Below, in pieces: positions 43,310-51,638 of a stretch of 64,000 bases of DNA. Location: assembly GCF_026341855.1 (NCBI RefSeq), contig NZ_JAPENW010000001.1, positions 434,001 through 498,000 on the forward strand, in the 5' to 3' direction. The position numbers were made by a program, and so were the translations under genes. Numbering within the stretch: the stretch's first letter is position 1; each line of letters opens with the position of its first letter. Source of the DNA: Streptomyces sp. NBC_00568. GTDB lineage: Bacteria > Actinomycetota > Actinomycetes > Streptomycetales > Streptomycetaceae. The notes beneath the pieces are model-generated. The model worked only from the letters and a program-made list of their open reading frames with translations. It had not been told where the DNA came from and ran no database searches.

Positions 43310-44737
43310 ATGACGAACGCGTACACAGACCATGCGCAGACGCTCACCCGACGGGGCGCGCTGGCCGGGCTCGCAGCAGGGGCGGGGGCAGTCGCGCTGT
43401 CCGCGGCGTCAGCCGCCTCGGCGAGCTCGGCACCGGCGTTCGCGACGGAGCGTGACGCCCACCCTTCGGCCCCAACTCCCGCACCCGACGCGTCGCCGAC
43501 GCCCGGCGCCATGCAGTTGTTCACGGACCCGGGGCTCAATTTCAACGCGCTGCTCGCGCTCGGGGGCGCCGGGTACGGCGCGGCCGAGGTCGGGGAGGTG
43601 CTGACCGCCGTCAACGCCATCAACGCCGCCGGGGCGAGCGAGCAGACCTATACCGCGGAGTTCCGCCGCTGGGGTGACCGGCTGACGACCACCGCCTCGC
43701 CTCACGAGCAGACACACCGCGCTCACTCGCTGCGCGCCGCCCAGTACTACGGGCAGGCGCTGTTCTTCGTGCTCGGCTCGGAGACCCCGGGTGACGAGAA
43801 GAAGCTCTATCTGGCGGGGCGCCGGTCCTGGGACACCTTCGCACGGCTGTGCACGCCGACGGCGATCACCGACCAAGTCCCGTACCAGGGCAGGATCTCG
43901 ATTCCTGTCTGGTTCTTCCGCCCCGACGACTCGGGAAGGCCCCGGCCGACCGTCATCCTCACGAACGGGAGCGACGGCCCGAACGTCGACATGTGGACCT
44001 ACGGGGTCTCCGCAGCGCTCGCCCGCGGCTGGAACGCGCTCGTCTACGACGGCCCGGGCCAGGGCCAGTTGCTCTTCGTCGACCAACTCGTCTTCAGCCC
44101 ACGCTGGGAGCAGGTGGTCTCGCCGCTCGTGGACTGGCTGGAGCGCCGCAGGGACGTCGACGCCCGTCGGATCGCGCTGACCGGCCTTTCCATGGGCGGT
44201 GACCTCGCACCACGCGCCGCGGCCTTCGAGCACCGGATCGCCGCTCTGGCCGCGCTGCCGGGCTGCCTCGCCCCGTGGCTGGGCTTCCCGGCGGAGCTTC
44301 GGGACATCGTGACGCCGGACAAGGCGGAGACCAACCGTATCTGGAACGAGGAGGTCGCCCCCGAACTGACGCTGTCCGAGCAGTTCGTCCTCAAGAAGCG
44401 GATCGAGCCCTTCTCGATCCCGGCGATGCTCGCCGCCCGGCAGGGCCGGCTCTTCACCGACTTCTGGACACCGGCCCAGCGGATCATGGCACTCGACATC
44501 ACCCGGATCGTGGGCCGCATCAAGTGCCCCACACTGGTCCTCGACTACGACGACGAGATCTTCTACCCGGGTCAGCCACGCGAGTTCTTCGAACTGCTGC
44601 GCACCCGCAGGGAGTTCCGGCTGATGCGGGCGGCCACCGGTGCCCAACTGCACTGCTCGCCGATGGCGCCGCAACAGCACTGCGAGGTCGTCTTCGACTG
44701 GCTGGAGGACACCCTGGGTCGGGGCGACCGCGGTTAG
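43310..44737 (+). CDS. Tat-exported alpha/beta hydrolase (FrsA/DUF1100-like)
   Basis: 475-aa hydrolase with a twin-arginine signal (LTRRGALAGLAAGAG, hydrophobic core, Ala-rich cleavage region to about residue 40), then an Ala-Pro-Ser linker. The C-terminal alpha/beta-hydrolase domain has the nucleophile elbow GLSMGG (Ser about residue 296), Asp in LDYDDE and a His near the C terminus. The large N-terminal helical cap resembles 2,6-dihydropseudooxynicotine hydrolase-like and FrsA-like proteins. It would act on a small ester or C-C bond outside the membrane; substrate unknown. Confidence 0.88.
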   Translation: MTNAYTDHAQTLTRRGALAGLAAGAGAVALSAASAASASSAPAFATERDAHPSAPTPAPDASPTPGAMQLFTDPGLNFNALLALGGAGYGAAEVGEVLTAVNAINAAGASEQTYTAEFRRWGDRLTTTASPHEQTHRAHSLRAAQYYGQALFFVLGSETPGDEKKLYLAGRRSWDTFARLCTPTAITDQVPYQGRISIPVWFFRPDDSGRPRPTVILTNGSDGPNVDMWTYGVSAALARGWNALVYDGPGQGQLLFVDQLVFSPRWEQVVSPLVDWLERRRDVDARRIALTGLSMGGDLAPRAAAFEHRIAALAALPGCLAPWLGFPAELRDIVTPDKAETNRIWNEEVAPELTLSEQFVLKKRIEPFSIPAMLAARQGRLFTDFWTPAQRIMALDITRIVGRIKCPTLVLDYDDEIFYPGQPREFFELLRTRREFRLMRAATGAQLHCSPMAPQQHCEVVFDWLEDTLGRGDRG

Positions 44738-44857
44738 TCGGCATCGGTCAGGCCTCCCCGGCACGACCGCTATGTATTGCCAGCGATCACTGCGCGGGCC
44801 ACGTGGGGGGCCTGACACCAACTGCCCACTTCGGTCGGTCCATAGGGCGCTACCGCC

Positions 44858-45210
44858 GTGCTCGCCCGCGTCGACGCCGGGGAGGACGATCCGCCGTGCC
44901 TGAAGTGCGGCGGCATCCTCAAGCCGGCGACCGTGATGTTCGGCGAACGCCTCGACCGGTCGGCCTCGGCCAGGCCGCCGCCATCGCCAAGGCCTGCCAG
45001 GTGTTCATCACGGTCGGCAGCAGCCTCCAGGTCCAGCCGGCGGCGGGCCTCGCGGGCGTCGCCGCCGACCACGGAGCCCGGCTCGTCGTCGTCAACGCCG
45101 AAGCGACCCCCTACGACGACCGCGCCGACGAGGTCGTCCGCGAACCCATCGGCACCGCCCTGCCGCAGCTGCTGGGCCGACTCTGCGGGGACGGCGGTCA
45201 AGTGCGGTGA
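44858..45210 (+). pseudogene. Sir2 remnant, C-terminal half with frameshift
   Basis: Starts with sequence nearly identical to the intact sirtuin from LARVDAGEDD (about residue 132) through the second zinc pair CLKCGGILKPATVMFGERLD. A 1-nt deletion near 44960 then shifts the reading frame, and GQAAAIAKACQVFITVGSSL through VREPIGTALPQLL continues in the other frame. The N-terminal NAD-binding half and catalytic histidine are missing, so it cannot be active. A GTG at 44858 opens the first part, with no ribosome-binding signal. Confidence 0.88.
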
Positions 45211-45249
45211 GCTGAAGCGTTGTTCGCGGGACCGCTCGCAGGTGGCCCG

Positions 45250-46485
45250 CTAGGCGCGGATCCCGTCGCAGGCGAGGTGCAGCTGCCGCGGCCCGCGCAG
45301 CACGGCGTTCTTCCGGTACGGGGGCGGGTCCTCCAGCAGACGCGGGTTCTCCAGCCTCCGGGCCAGCTCCGACAGGGCGAACTGGGTCTCCAGCCGGGCG
45401 AGCGGTGCGCCGAAGCAGCTGTGGATGCCGCTGCCCAGGCCGAGGTGCTGGATGTCCGGGCGGTCCGGGTCGAAGCGGTCCGGGTTGTCGAAGCGCTGGG
45501 GGTCGCGGTTGCCCGACGCAAGGACCAGCCACAGGGTGGCGCCCTTGGGGATGGTGATCCCGCGGACCTCGATGTCGGCGACGGTGGTGCGCTGCGGCAC
45601 CAGTTGCACCGGCGGCTCGAACCGCAGCAGCTCCTCGACGATGGGCACGGCCAGCCGCGGATCGGCACGCAGCCGCTGGAGGACGCCGGGATTGCGCAGC
45701 AGGGTCAGCATGCCGTTGGTGATCAGGTTGACCGTGGTCTCGTGTCCGGCGATGAGCAGCAGCGCCGCGGTGCTGAGCAGTTCCATCGTGGTCATCGGGC
45801 CGTCCTCGCCCTTGGCCGTCGCCAGCTGGGAGAGCATGTCCTCCCCGGGGTTCCTGCGGCGCTCCTCGATCAGACCTGCCAGGTACATGCCCAACTGCAT
45901 CCGCGCGTCCTGCGCGCCCTTGTCCCGCTCGGCGGGATCGGCGTCCGGGTCGGGATCGAGGTTGGCGGCGAGGGTGTCCGCCCAGGTGTGGAAGCGCGCC
46001 TCGTCCTCGCGCGGCACCCCGAGCAGCCGGCAGATCACCGTCACCGGGAAGGGGTACGAGAACTGTTCCACCAGGTCGATCCGGTCCGGGTCGCCGATGC
46101 CGTCGATGAGGCCGGTGACGATGTCGCGGAGCTCTCCGCGCATCCCGTCGACCCGGTGGGGGGAGTGCGGCGGACCGAAGGGGCGGTTCGTCATGCGCCG
46201 CAGCCGGTCGTGCTCCGGCGGGTCGAGCCGCAGGAAGCCCGGCGGCAGAGTGCTCTCCTCCTGCGGCGCCTCGGCCAGGGGGTCGGCGGCGTTCGAGGCC
46301 AGGTTGCGGGCGTCGGAGCTGATCCGGGGATCGTGCAAGAGGCTGCGGATCTCGTAGTACGTGCTGATCACGTACGGCCCGTCGGCCTCGTGGTGGACCG
46401 GAGTCTTCCGCAGCTCCTCGTAGATCGGGTACGGGTCGGCCCGGTTGGCGTAGTCCAGGATCTGGTGCAGCAGGGATTGCGTCAT
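45250..46485 (-). CDS. cytochrome P450
   Basis: 411-aa bacterial class I P450 monooxygenase. Oxygen-activation motif AGHETT in the I helix, ExxR in EELLR, PERF-like region DRFDPDRPD, and heme loop LGSGIHSCFGAPLARLE with the cysteine ligand. The protein is soluble with no membrane anchor. It is last in an operon after a ferredoxin and a ferredoxin reductase, so the electron chain is encoded together. The substrate (secondary metabolite, fatty acid or xenobiotic) cannot be told. AGGACT precedes the ATG, within a triple 8-bp repeat. Confidence 0.95.
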   Translation of the reverse strand: MTQSLLHQILDYANRADPYPIYEELRKTPVHHEADGPYVISTYYEIRSLLHDPRISSDARNLASNAADPLAEAPQEESTLPPGFLRLDPPEHDRLRRMTNRPFGPPHSPHRVDGMRGELRDIVTGLIDGIGDPDRIDLVEQFSYPFPVTVICRLLGVPREDEARFHTWADTLAANLDPDPDADPAERDKGAQDARMQLGMYLAGLIEERRRNPGEDMLSQLATAKGEDGPMTTMELLSTAALLLIAGHETTVNLITNGMLTLLRNPGVLQRLRADPRLAVPIVEELLRFEPPVQLVPQRTTVADIEVRGITIPKGATLWLVLASGNRDPQRFDNPDRFDPDRPDIQHLGLGSGIHSCFGAPLARLETQFALSELARRLENPRLLEDPPPYRKNAVLRGPRQLHLACDGIRA

Positions 46486-46486
46486 G

Positions 46487-46515
46487 GCGAGTCCTAGAGT
46501 CCTAAAGTCCTCGGG
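46487..46515 (-). repeat. triple AGGACT direct repeat before the P450 start
   Basis: On the coding strand AGGACTTT, AGGACTCT, AGGACTCG follow each other with 8-bp period in the 39-bp gap between reductase stop and P450 start. The last copy serves as ribosome-binding site. The others could provide alternative docking positions. Confidence 0.6.
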
Positions 46516-46524
46516 GCCGTGCGG

Positions 46525-47916
46525 TCAGTGCGCCGGGGTGAACGTCATCCGGCGGTCGGCCGGCGAGTATCCGCTGAGGGTCACGGTGGGGCCGTGGGTG
46601 GGGACCGAGGGGTCGGGGAAGTCCGCGTCGAGCGGCCGCTGTCCGTCCGGGCGCCGGTCGACCGTGGCGAACGGCGGCGGGAACGGCGCGGTGGTCTCGA
46701 TCAGCCCCTGGTAGAACGGCAGCCACCGGCCGTGGTCGAAGGCGACGGCGCCGATGACACGCCCCTGGTACCCGTACACGCCGAGGAACCGGTGATCCGC
46801 CAGCGAGCCCTGGGAGATGAGGATCTCCGTCCCCATCGAGGGGATCCCGACGGACTTGATGTTGACTCCGAACTGCGAGGACCAGAAAGCCGGCACCTCC
46901 ATGTGGGGCAGGCGGTCGGTGCTCTCGCTGAGCATGTTGTGCGCCGCGATCCGGGCTTGTGAGACGGCGTTGCCCCAGTGCTCCAGGGACAGGAACTGGT
47001 AGCCGAACAGGGGGTGCGGGCACCGGGCGACGTCGCCGGCCGCGTAGATGTCGTCGGTGACGATCCCGCGGATGTCGAAGGCGCGGCAGCCGGCGTCACA
47101 GGCGATGCCACGGGGACCCGCGCCGAGTCCGGACCCGGCGAGCCATTCGGTGTTGCGCAGGGCGCCGAGCGAGACGACCACCACGTCGGCCTCCACGGAG
47201 GAGCCGTCGGACAGCTGGGCCGCGCGCACCCTTCCCGAGGCGTCGCCCTCCAGGGCGGTCACCATGACCCCGGTCCGCAGGTCCACGCCGTGCTCGCGCT
47301 GCATCTCGGCGGCGACCGCGCCGACCACCCCGCCGAGTGCGCCGACCAGGGGCGCGGCGCCGCGTTCGGTGACGGTGACGCGGAGGCCGCGCTCACGGCA
47401 GGCGGAGGCGATCTCCGAGCCGGTGAATCCGCCCCCGATGACCAGGACCCGCTTGGGGCCCGCCTCCAGCCGCCGCGCGAGCGCGGCACTGTCGTCCCGG
47501 CTGCGCAGCACGAAGACTCCGTCGAGGTCCGCCTCGGCCTCGTGCGGCCACGGCCGCGCCCGTACGCCGGTGGTGATCAGCAGCCGGTCGTACGGCACCT
47601 CGTCGCCGTCGGCCAGCCGTACCCGTCGGGCGGCCATGTCCAGGCCGGTGGCCGGGGTGCCGAGCCGCCAGGTCGCGTCGACGGACCGGAGCCTGGGCAG
47701 TGCGGTACGGTCGGCGCTCGCCCGGCCCAGCAGCACCTGCTTGGACAGCGGGGGCCGGTCGTACGGTTCGCAGGGCTCGTCGCCGATCATGGTCAGCGAG
47801 CCCGCGAAGCCCTTTTCCCGCAAGGTCTCGGCGGCCCGCAGGCCGGCCAGCGAGGCGCCGACGACGACGATGCGGCCATCGCGTTTGAGCCGGTCCAGGG
47901 ATCCGTCACCGGGCAT
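46525..47916 (-). CDS. NAD(P)H-dependent ferredoxin reductase (FAD)
   Basis: 463-aa rubredoxin/putidaredoxin reductase-type flavoprotein. FAD motif VVVGASLAGLRAAETLRE, NAD(P)H motif VLVIGGGFTGSEIASACRE, and the GDV segment IYAAGDVARCPHPLFG. It passes electrons from NAD(P)H to the adjacent ferredoxin for the P450. The C-terminal tail is about 40 residues longer than the minimal fold. ATG at 47916 has GAGGGGGTG 4 nt upstream and overlaps the ferredoxin gene end by 11 bp. Confidence 0.93.
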   Translation of the reverse strand: MPGDGSLDRLKRDGRIVVVGASLAGLRAAETLREKGFAGSLTMIGDEPCEPYDRPPLSKQVLLGRASADRTALPRLRSVDATWRLGTPATGLDMAARRVRLADGDEVPYDRLLITTGVRARPWPHEAEADLDGVFVLRSRDDSAALARRLEAGPKRVLVIGGGFTGSEIASACRERGLRVTVTERGAAPLVGALGGVVGAVAAEMQREHGVDLRTGVMVTALEGDASGRVRAAQLSDGSSVEADVVVVSLGALRNTEWLAGSGLGAGPRGIACDAGCRAFDIRGIVTDDIYAAGDVARCPHPLFGYQFLSLEHWGNAVSQARIAAHNMLSESTDRLPHMEVPAFWSSQFGVNIKSVGIPSMGTEILISQGSLADHRFLGVYGYQGRVIGAVAFDHGRWLPFYQGLIETTAPFPPPFATVDRRPDGQRPLDADFPDPSVPTHGPTVTLSGYSPADRRMTFTPAH

Positions 47917-48163
47917 GGGACACCCCCTCTGCCGGTACGTCCACGGCGTCGGGTTCCACACCGTCGGGTTCCACCGCATCGACGAGGACGGCCTGGACCG
48001 GGCAGGCCGCGGCGGCCCGGTCCAGCTTCTCGCGCAGCGCCTCGTCGGGCTCAGGGTCGTACAGCAGCGCCTCGTCGCCGTGCATGGTGAAGATCTCGGG
48101 AGCGAGGAACGCGCACTGCGCGTACCCCTGACAGCGGTTCAGATCGACGGCAATCCGTACCAC
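47906..48163 (-). CDS. small iron-sulfur ferredoxin for the P450 system
   Basis: 85-aa ferredoxin of the [3Fe-4S]/[4Fe-4S] single-cluster type commonly paired with streptomycete P450s. Cluster cysteines lie in LNRCQGYAQCAFLAPEIF (CxxxxxC) and in ACPVQAV near residue 54. An acidic patch (DPEPDEALREKLD) suits docking to P450. GTG at 48163 has GGAGAGG about 9 nt upstream. First gene of the ferredoxin-reductase-P450 operon. The C-terminal 20 residues are a Val-Glu-Pro-Asp-rich extension. Confidence 0.92.
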   Translation of the reverse strand: MVRIAVDLNRCQGYAQCAFLAPEIFTMHGDEALLYDPEPDEALREKLDRAAAACPVQAVLVDAVEPDGVEPDAVDVPAEGVSHAR

Positions 48164-48272
48164 GGGATCGGTCCTCTCCAAGGGCCCGGTCAAGCCTCCT
48201 GCGACCACTCTCGGCGGCCGGGCGGGAAGCGGCGACGAGGAGCGGACCGTTCGAGTGAGCGGTGTAGGCGGA

Positions 48273-48911
48273 TCAGGCCGGAGGGGCGGGCGGTGCCGTG
48301 GAGGGGCGACGGCCCCACAGGATGTTCAGGCTGAGGAGCAGCGCCCAGGCCGGGAAGACCAGCTCGGACCAGGGCACGCCCGTTCCCGCCACGAGCAGCG
48401 TCAGGCCCGCGAGATAGCCGACGACGACGAGCGGGCGCGGGAACACGCCGAGCCGGCGGCCGATGGTCGACGTCGTGATGATGAACACCGCCGCCATCCG
48501 CATGGCGTACGTGGTCAGCAGGGCGTAGGCGAAGTGGCTGCCGAAGGAAGAGGAAGCGTCCTGCGGGCTTTCGCCGAGCACGGTCCCGGCCGCCGCGGCG
48601 GCACCGAACAGCGTGGCGACGAAGACCACGCCGCTGCCCAGGAACACGGTGGCGACGAACCGGTCCTCGGCCCGGCCGGCCTGCTCGCGGAGGGCGCCCA
48701 TGAACCACAGGAACGCGATCCCGGCGAACGGCACCAGCTCCAGCGCCGTCCGAACGCCGTTCCGCTGTCCGGCGTCGAGGGTCACGCCGTCCCCGCCGCC
48801 GGGCAGAGCGACGCGCACCAGCACGATCGCCGCGGCCATCAGGACCGCGAACACCACCCCGGCCGCCCCGGCGGCCCGGGGTGTCGCGAGGCGCTTGTAC
48901 TTCCGCTCCAT
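48273..48911 (-). CDS. integral membrane protein of unknown function
   Basis: 212-aa protein with five to six hydrophobic segments (starting near residues 15, 57, 85, 125, 155 and 180) and a basic N terminus (MERKYKRLATPR). No transporter or enzyme signature is recognised. GGGAGA lies 3-5 nt before the ATG. It is upstream of, and same-strand with, the ferredoxin gene, but a 109-bp gap separates them, so co-transcription is uncertain. Confidence 0.83.
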   Translation of the reverse strand: MERKYKRLATPRAAGAAGVVFAVLMAAAIVLVRVALPGGGDGVTLDAGQRNGVRTALELVPFAGIAFLWFMGALREQAGRAEDRFVATVFLGSGVVFVATLFGAAAAAGTVLGESPQDASSSFGSHFAYALLTTYAMRMAAVFIITTSTIGRRLGVFPRPLVVVGYLAGLTLLVAGTGVPWSELVFPAWALLLSLNILWGRRPSTAPPAPPA

Positions 48912-49088
48912 GGTCTCCCGCTTTCTGCCGGCTCCCCCTTCGTCCAGACACCAGTGATCGCGGGGCTCACGCCACCGGGGTCACCCGGGAGGAAGACCGC
49001 GGTGCGCCATACAGGTCATGACAGCCGGTCGAATCCGGGCCGCCCCTGACGATGCGCTGCGTGCACCTGGCCGCTGTCACATCCGCCG

Positions 49089-49388
49089 ATGCCCTGCGAC
49101 TCCGGCATCCCCGATCACCGCGGCTCGAACGGCCTGTGGCGGCGCGACCCCGAAGCCGAGAAGCTCGTCACGTACGAGTACTACAAGGGTGATCCCGAGA
49201 TCAGGCGCCGGTCCTGGCGGAAGCGGAGGAAGAACCAGGGGCTCCGGGCGGAACCCGACGCCGCGCACCGGGCCGTGGCCGATGGGTTCACGGACGAGGT
49301 CGTCCGCGAACCCATCGGCACCGCCCTGCCGGAACTCCTGCGCCGGCTGGGCGACCAGGGGATGTCCGGCGGCCCGACGGGTGCGTGA
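49089..49388 (+). pseudogene. Sir2 remnant with internal deletion
   Basis: An open frame of 99 codons. It joins the N-terminal part of a sirtuin (DSGIPDHRGSNGLWRRDPEA, EKLVTYEYYKGDPEIRRR, PDAAHRAVAD; equivalent to about residues 17-73 of the intact copy at 41728) directly to the C-terminal tail (DEVVREPIGTALPELLRRLG). The whole catalytic core, including TQNVDGLH and both zinc cysteine pairs, is deleted. The GAGIS loop is also lost, and the frame opens from an ATG in unrelated sequence. It could be translated as a small protein but has no enzymatic capacity. Confidence 0.88.
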
Positions 49389-49394
49389 GAGAGG

Positions 49395-49877
49395 TCAGAA
49401 CAGCGCCGATCCGCTCTCGAAGTCCAGGAGTCGCTTCTTGCGGTCCAGGCCGCCGCCGTACCCGGTGAGGCTGCCGTTCGCGCCGACCACGCGGTGGCAG
49501 GGCACGATGATGCCGATCGGGTTCTTGCCGTTGGCGAGGCCGACCGCGCGGGAGGCGCCCATGTTGCCCAGGGCTTCGGCGAGTTCGCCGTACGACCGGA
49601 TCTCGCCGTAGGGGATCTGCCGCAGCTGGTCCCACACGCTGCGCTGGAACGGTGTTCCCGCCATCCGCAGTTCGAGAGTGAACTCCTTCAACTCACCCTC
49701 GAAGTAGGCGTGCAGCTGCTCCGTCACCTCGTCGAAGAGCGTGTCGTCGCGCTCGCCGAAGCTCTCCTCCGGCGGGCGGTGACGCTGACCGACCATGTAG
49801 AGGCCGCACAGGACGCCGTCGTCGGCGACCAGGGTGAGAGGGCCGTAGGGGCTGTCGATGACCATGTGCTGTTTCAC
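49395..49877 (-). CDS. ogt: methylated-DNA--protein-cysteine methyltransferase
   Basis: 160-aa suicide DNA repair protein that transfers the alkyl group from O6-alkylguanine to its cysteine. Active-site motif PCHRVV with preceding NPIGII, helix-turn-helix and arginine-finger region RAVGLANGKN. The GTG at 49877 overlaps the stop of the Ada/AlkA gene (GTGA) with AAGGA upstream, so the two are translationally coupled and form an alkylation-repair operon. A second start (ATG 49865) is possible. Confidence 0.95.
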   Translation of the reverse strand: MKQHMVIDSPYGPLTLVADDGVLCGLYMVGQRHRPPEESFGERDDTLFDEVTEQLHAYFEGELKEFTLELRMAGTPFQRSVWDQLRQIPYGEIRSYGELAEALGNMGASRAVGLANGKNPIGIIVPCHRVVGANGSLTGYGGGLDRKKRLLDFESGSALF

Positions 49878-51463
49878 TGAGCGTCCTTGATGCGTGACGT
49901 GCGTCGAGTACGGGGAGCGCGTGGTGCGGGCTTCGTGGCGTCAGAGGTGTGCGGGGTGCCGGCCGGTGCGGGGAGGAAGTTGATCGGGTGGCTGCCCGTC
50001 GCCCACAGATACTGCACCGCGTACGCCCGCCACGGGCGCCAGGCCGCGGCACGGGCCGTCAGGGCGGCCGGTGTGGACGGAAGTCCCAACTCCTGGGCGG
50101 CGTACCGGATTCCGAGGTCGGTGGGGAGGAAGGCGTCCGGGTCGCCGAGGGCGCGCATCGCGATCACGTCGGCGGTCCAGGGGCCGAACCCGGGGAGCGC
50201 GAGGAGCCGGGCCCGCGCCTCCTCCCAATCGTTCTCCACTCCCAGGTGAAGTGTTCCGTCGGCGAGTTGACCCACCAGCGTGGTGAAGGTGGCACGCCGG
50301 GTGCGGGGCATCGCGAGCGACTCGGGATCGATCGCCGCGAGCGCCTCCGGCGAGGGGAAGAGATGGGTGAGGCCGCCGTGCGGGTCGGCCACCGGATCGC
50401 CGTGCGCGGTGACCAGGCGGGCGGCGTGGGTCCGCGCGGCGCCCGTGGACACCTGCTGCCCCAGCACGGCCCGTACGGCGAACTCGGCCTCGTCGACGGT
50501 GCGCGGAACCCGGCGGCCGGGAGCCTTGTCGACCAGCGGCGCCAGCAGCGGATCCGCGCGCAACTGGCCGTCGACCGCCACCGGATCGGCGTCCAGGTCC
50601 AGCAGACGGCGGCAGCGGCTGATCGCGACGGCCAGGTCGCGCAGGTCGCTGAGGGTCAGGCGGCACGCGATGTGGTCCGGCATCGGCGTCAGGCCGGCGA
50701 TGCCGTGCCCGTACGGCAGCCGGAGCGTCCGCCGGTACGCCCCTTCGCGCCACTCCTCCACCCCGGGTACGGCCGTCGCCGCGAGGTGTCCGAAGAGGTT
50801 GTCGGGGTTGAGCGGGGCGCGGAAGGGGAGCCGGAGGTTCAGTACGCCAGGCATTCCCGGGGTTCCCGCGGCGGCTTCGGCCCGGCTCCTGGGCAGCCGG
50901 GCGCGCAGCTCGCTCGGGGACAGCGCGAAGACCTCGCGGACGGTGTCGTTGAAGGTGCGGATGGAGGAGAAGCCGGCGGCGAAGGCGACCTCGGCCATGG
51001 GGAGCGGTGTCGTCTCGATGAGCAGCCGGGCGGTCTGGGCCCGCTGGGCCCGGGCGAGTGCCAGCGGCCCCGCGCCCAGCTCGGCCAGGAGCTGCCGCTC
51101 GATCTGGCGGGTGCTGTAACCGAGCCGGAGGGCCAGGCCGGGTACTCCGTCGCGGTCGACCACCCCGTCGCCGATCAGCCGCATGGCGCGGGCCACCAGG
51201 TCGGCGCGGTGGTTCCATTCGGGTGAGCCGGGGCTGGTGTCCGGGCGGCACCGCTTGCAGGCCCGGAATCCTGCCTGCTGGCAGGCGGCCGCGCTCGGGT
51301 AGAAGGTCATGTTCTGCGGTTTCGGCGGCACGACCGGGCAACTGGGCCGGCAGTAGATCCTCGTCGTCGTCACGGCCGTGAAGAACCATCCGTCGAAGCG
51401 CGCGTCCTTCGACTGGACGGCACGCACGCAGCGCTCCGTGTCCGTGTGCATCCCGTTCTGCAT
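49874..51463 (-). CDS. Ada-type regulator fused to AlkA 3-methyladenine DNA glycosylase
   Basis: 529-aa fusion. The N-terminal Ada zinc domain (RIYCRPSCPVVPPKPQNM and RACKRCRPD, four cysteines including the methyl-phosphotriester acceptor) and AraC-type helix-turn-helix pair (about 90-190; GFSSIRTFNDTVREVF) are joined to AlkA (AlkA_N from about 205, HhH-GPD glycosylase from about 330, with LPGFGPWTADVIAMRALGD carrying the catalytic Asp). It would sense alkylation damage, activate its own operon and excise alkylated bases. ATG at 51463 is used. ATG at 51451 is equally possible. No damage-box motif was found upstream. Confidence 0.93.
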   Translation of the reverse strand: MQNGMHTDTERCVRAVQSKDARFDGWFFTAVTTTRIYCRPSCPVVPPKPQNMTFYPSAAACQQAGFRACKRCRPDTSPGSPEWNHRADLVARAMRLIGDGVVDRDGVPGLALRLGYSTRQIERQLLAELGAGPLALARAQRAQTARLLIETTPLPMAEVAFAAGFSSIRTFNDTVREVFALSPSELRARLPRSRAEAAAGTPGMPGVLNLRLPFRAPLNPDNLFGHLAATAVPGVEEWREGAYRRTLRLPYGHGIAGLTPMPDHIACRLTLSDLRDLAVAISRCRRLLDLDADPVAVDGQLRADPLLAPLVDKAPGRRVPRTVDEAEFAVRAVLGQQVSTGAARTHAARLVTAHGDPVADPHGGLTHLFPSPEALAAIDPESLAMPRTRRATFTTLVGQLADGTLHLGVENDWEEARARLLALPGFGPWTADVIAMRALGDPDAFLPTDLGIRYAAQELGLPSTPAALTARAAAWRPWRAYAVQYLWATGSHPINFLPAPAGTPHTSDATKPAPRAPRTRRTSRIKDAQ

Positions 51464-51638
51464 GCCTCAAGCATCGGGTACCCGGGAGTGGCGGGGCTGG
51501 CAGGAATCCGACATCTACCTCGCCCTGCCTGCGACCGGCCCCGGCCCCCTCCGCCGGGTGTTCCCGATCCCGCGACCGGCCCTCACCCCCGCTGCTCGTG
51601 CTGTGCCATCTCCCGATCAGAACCCGTGCCGGAAGCGG

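Noticed and set aside
44858..45210. Second functional sirtuin gene
   Set aside because: A frameshift and loss of the NAD-binding and catalytic half exclude activity.
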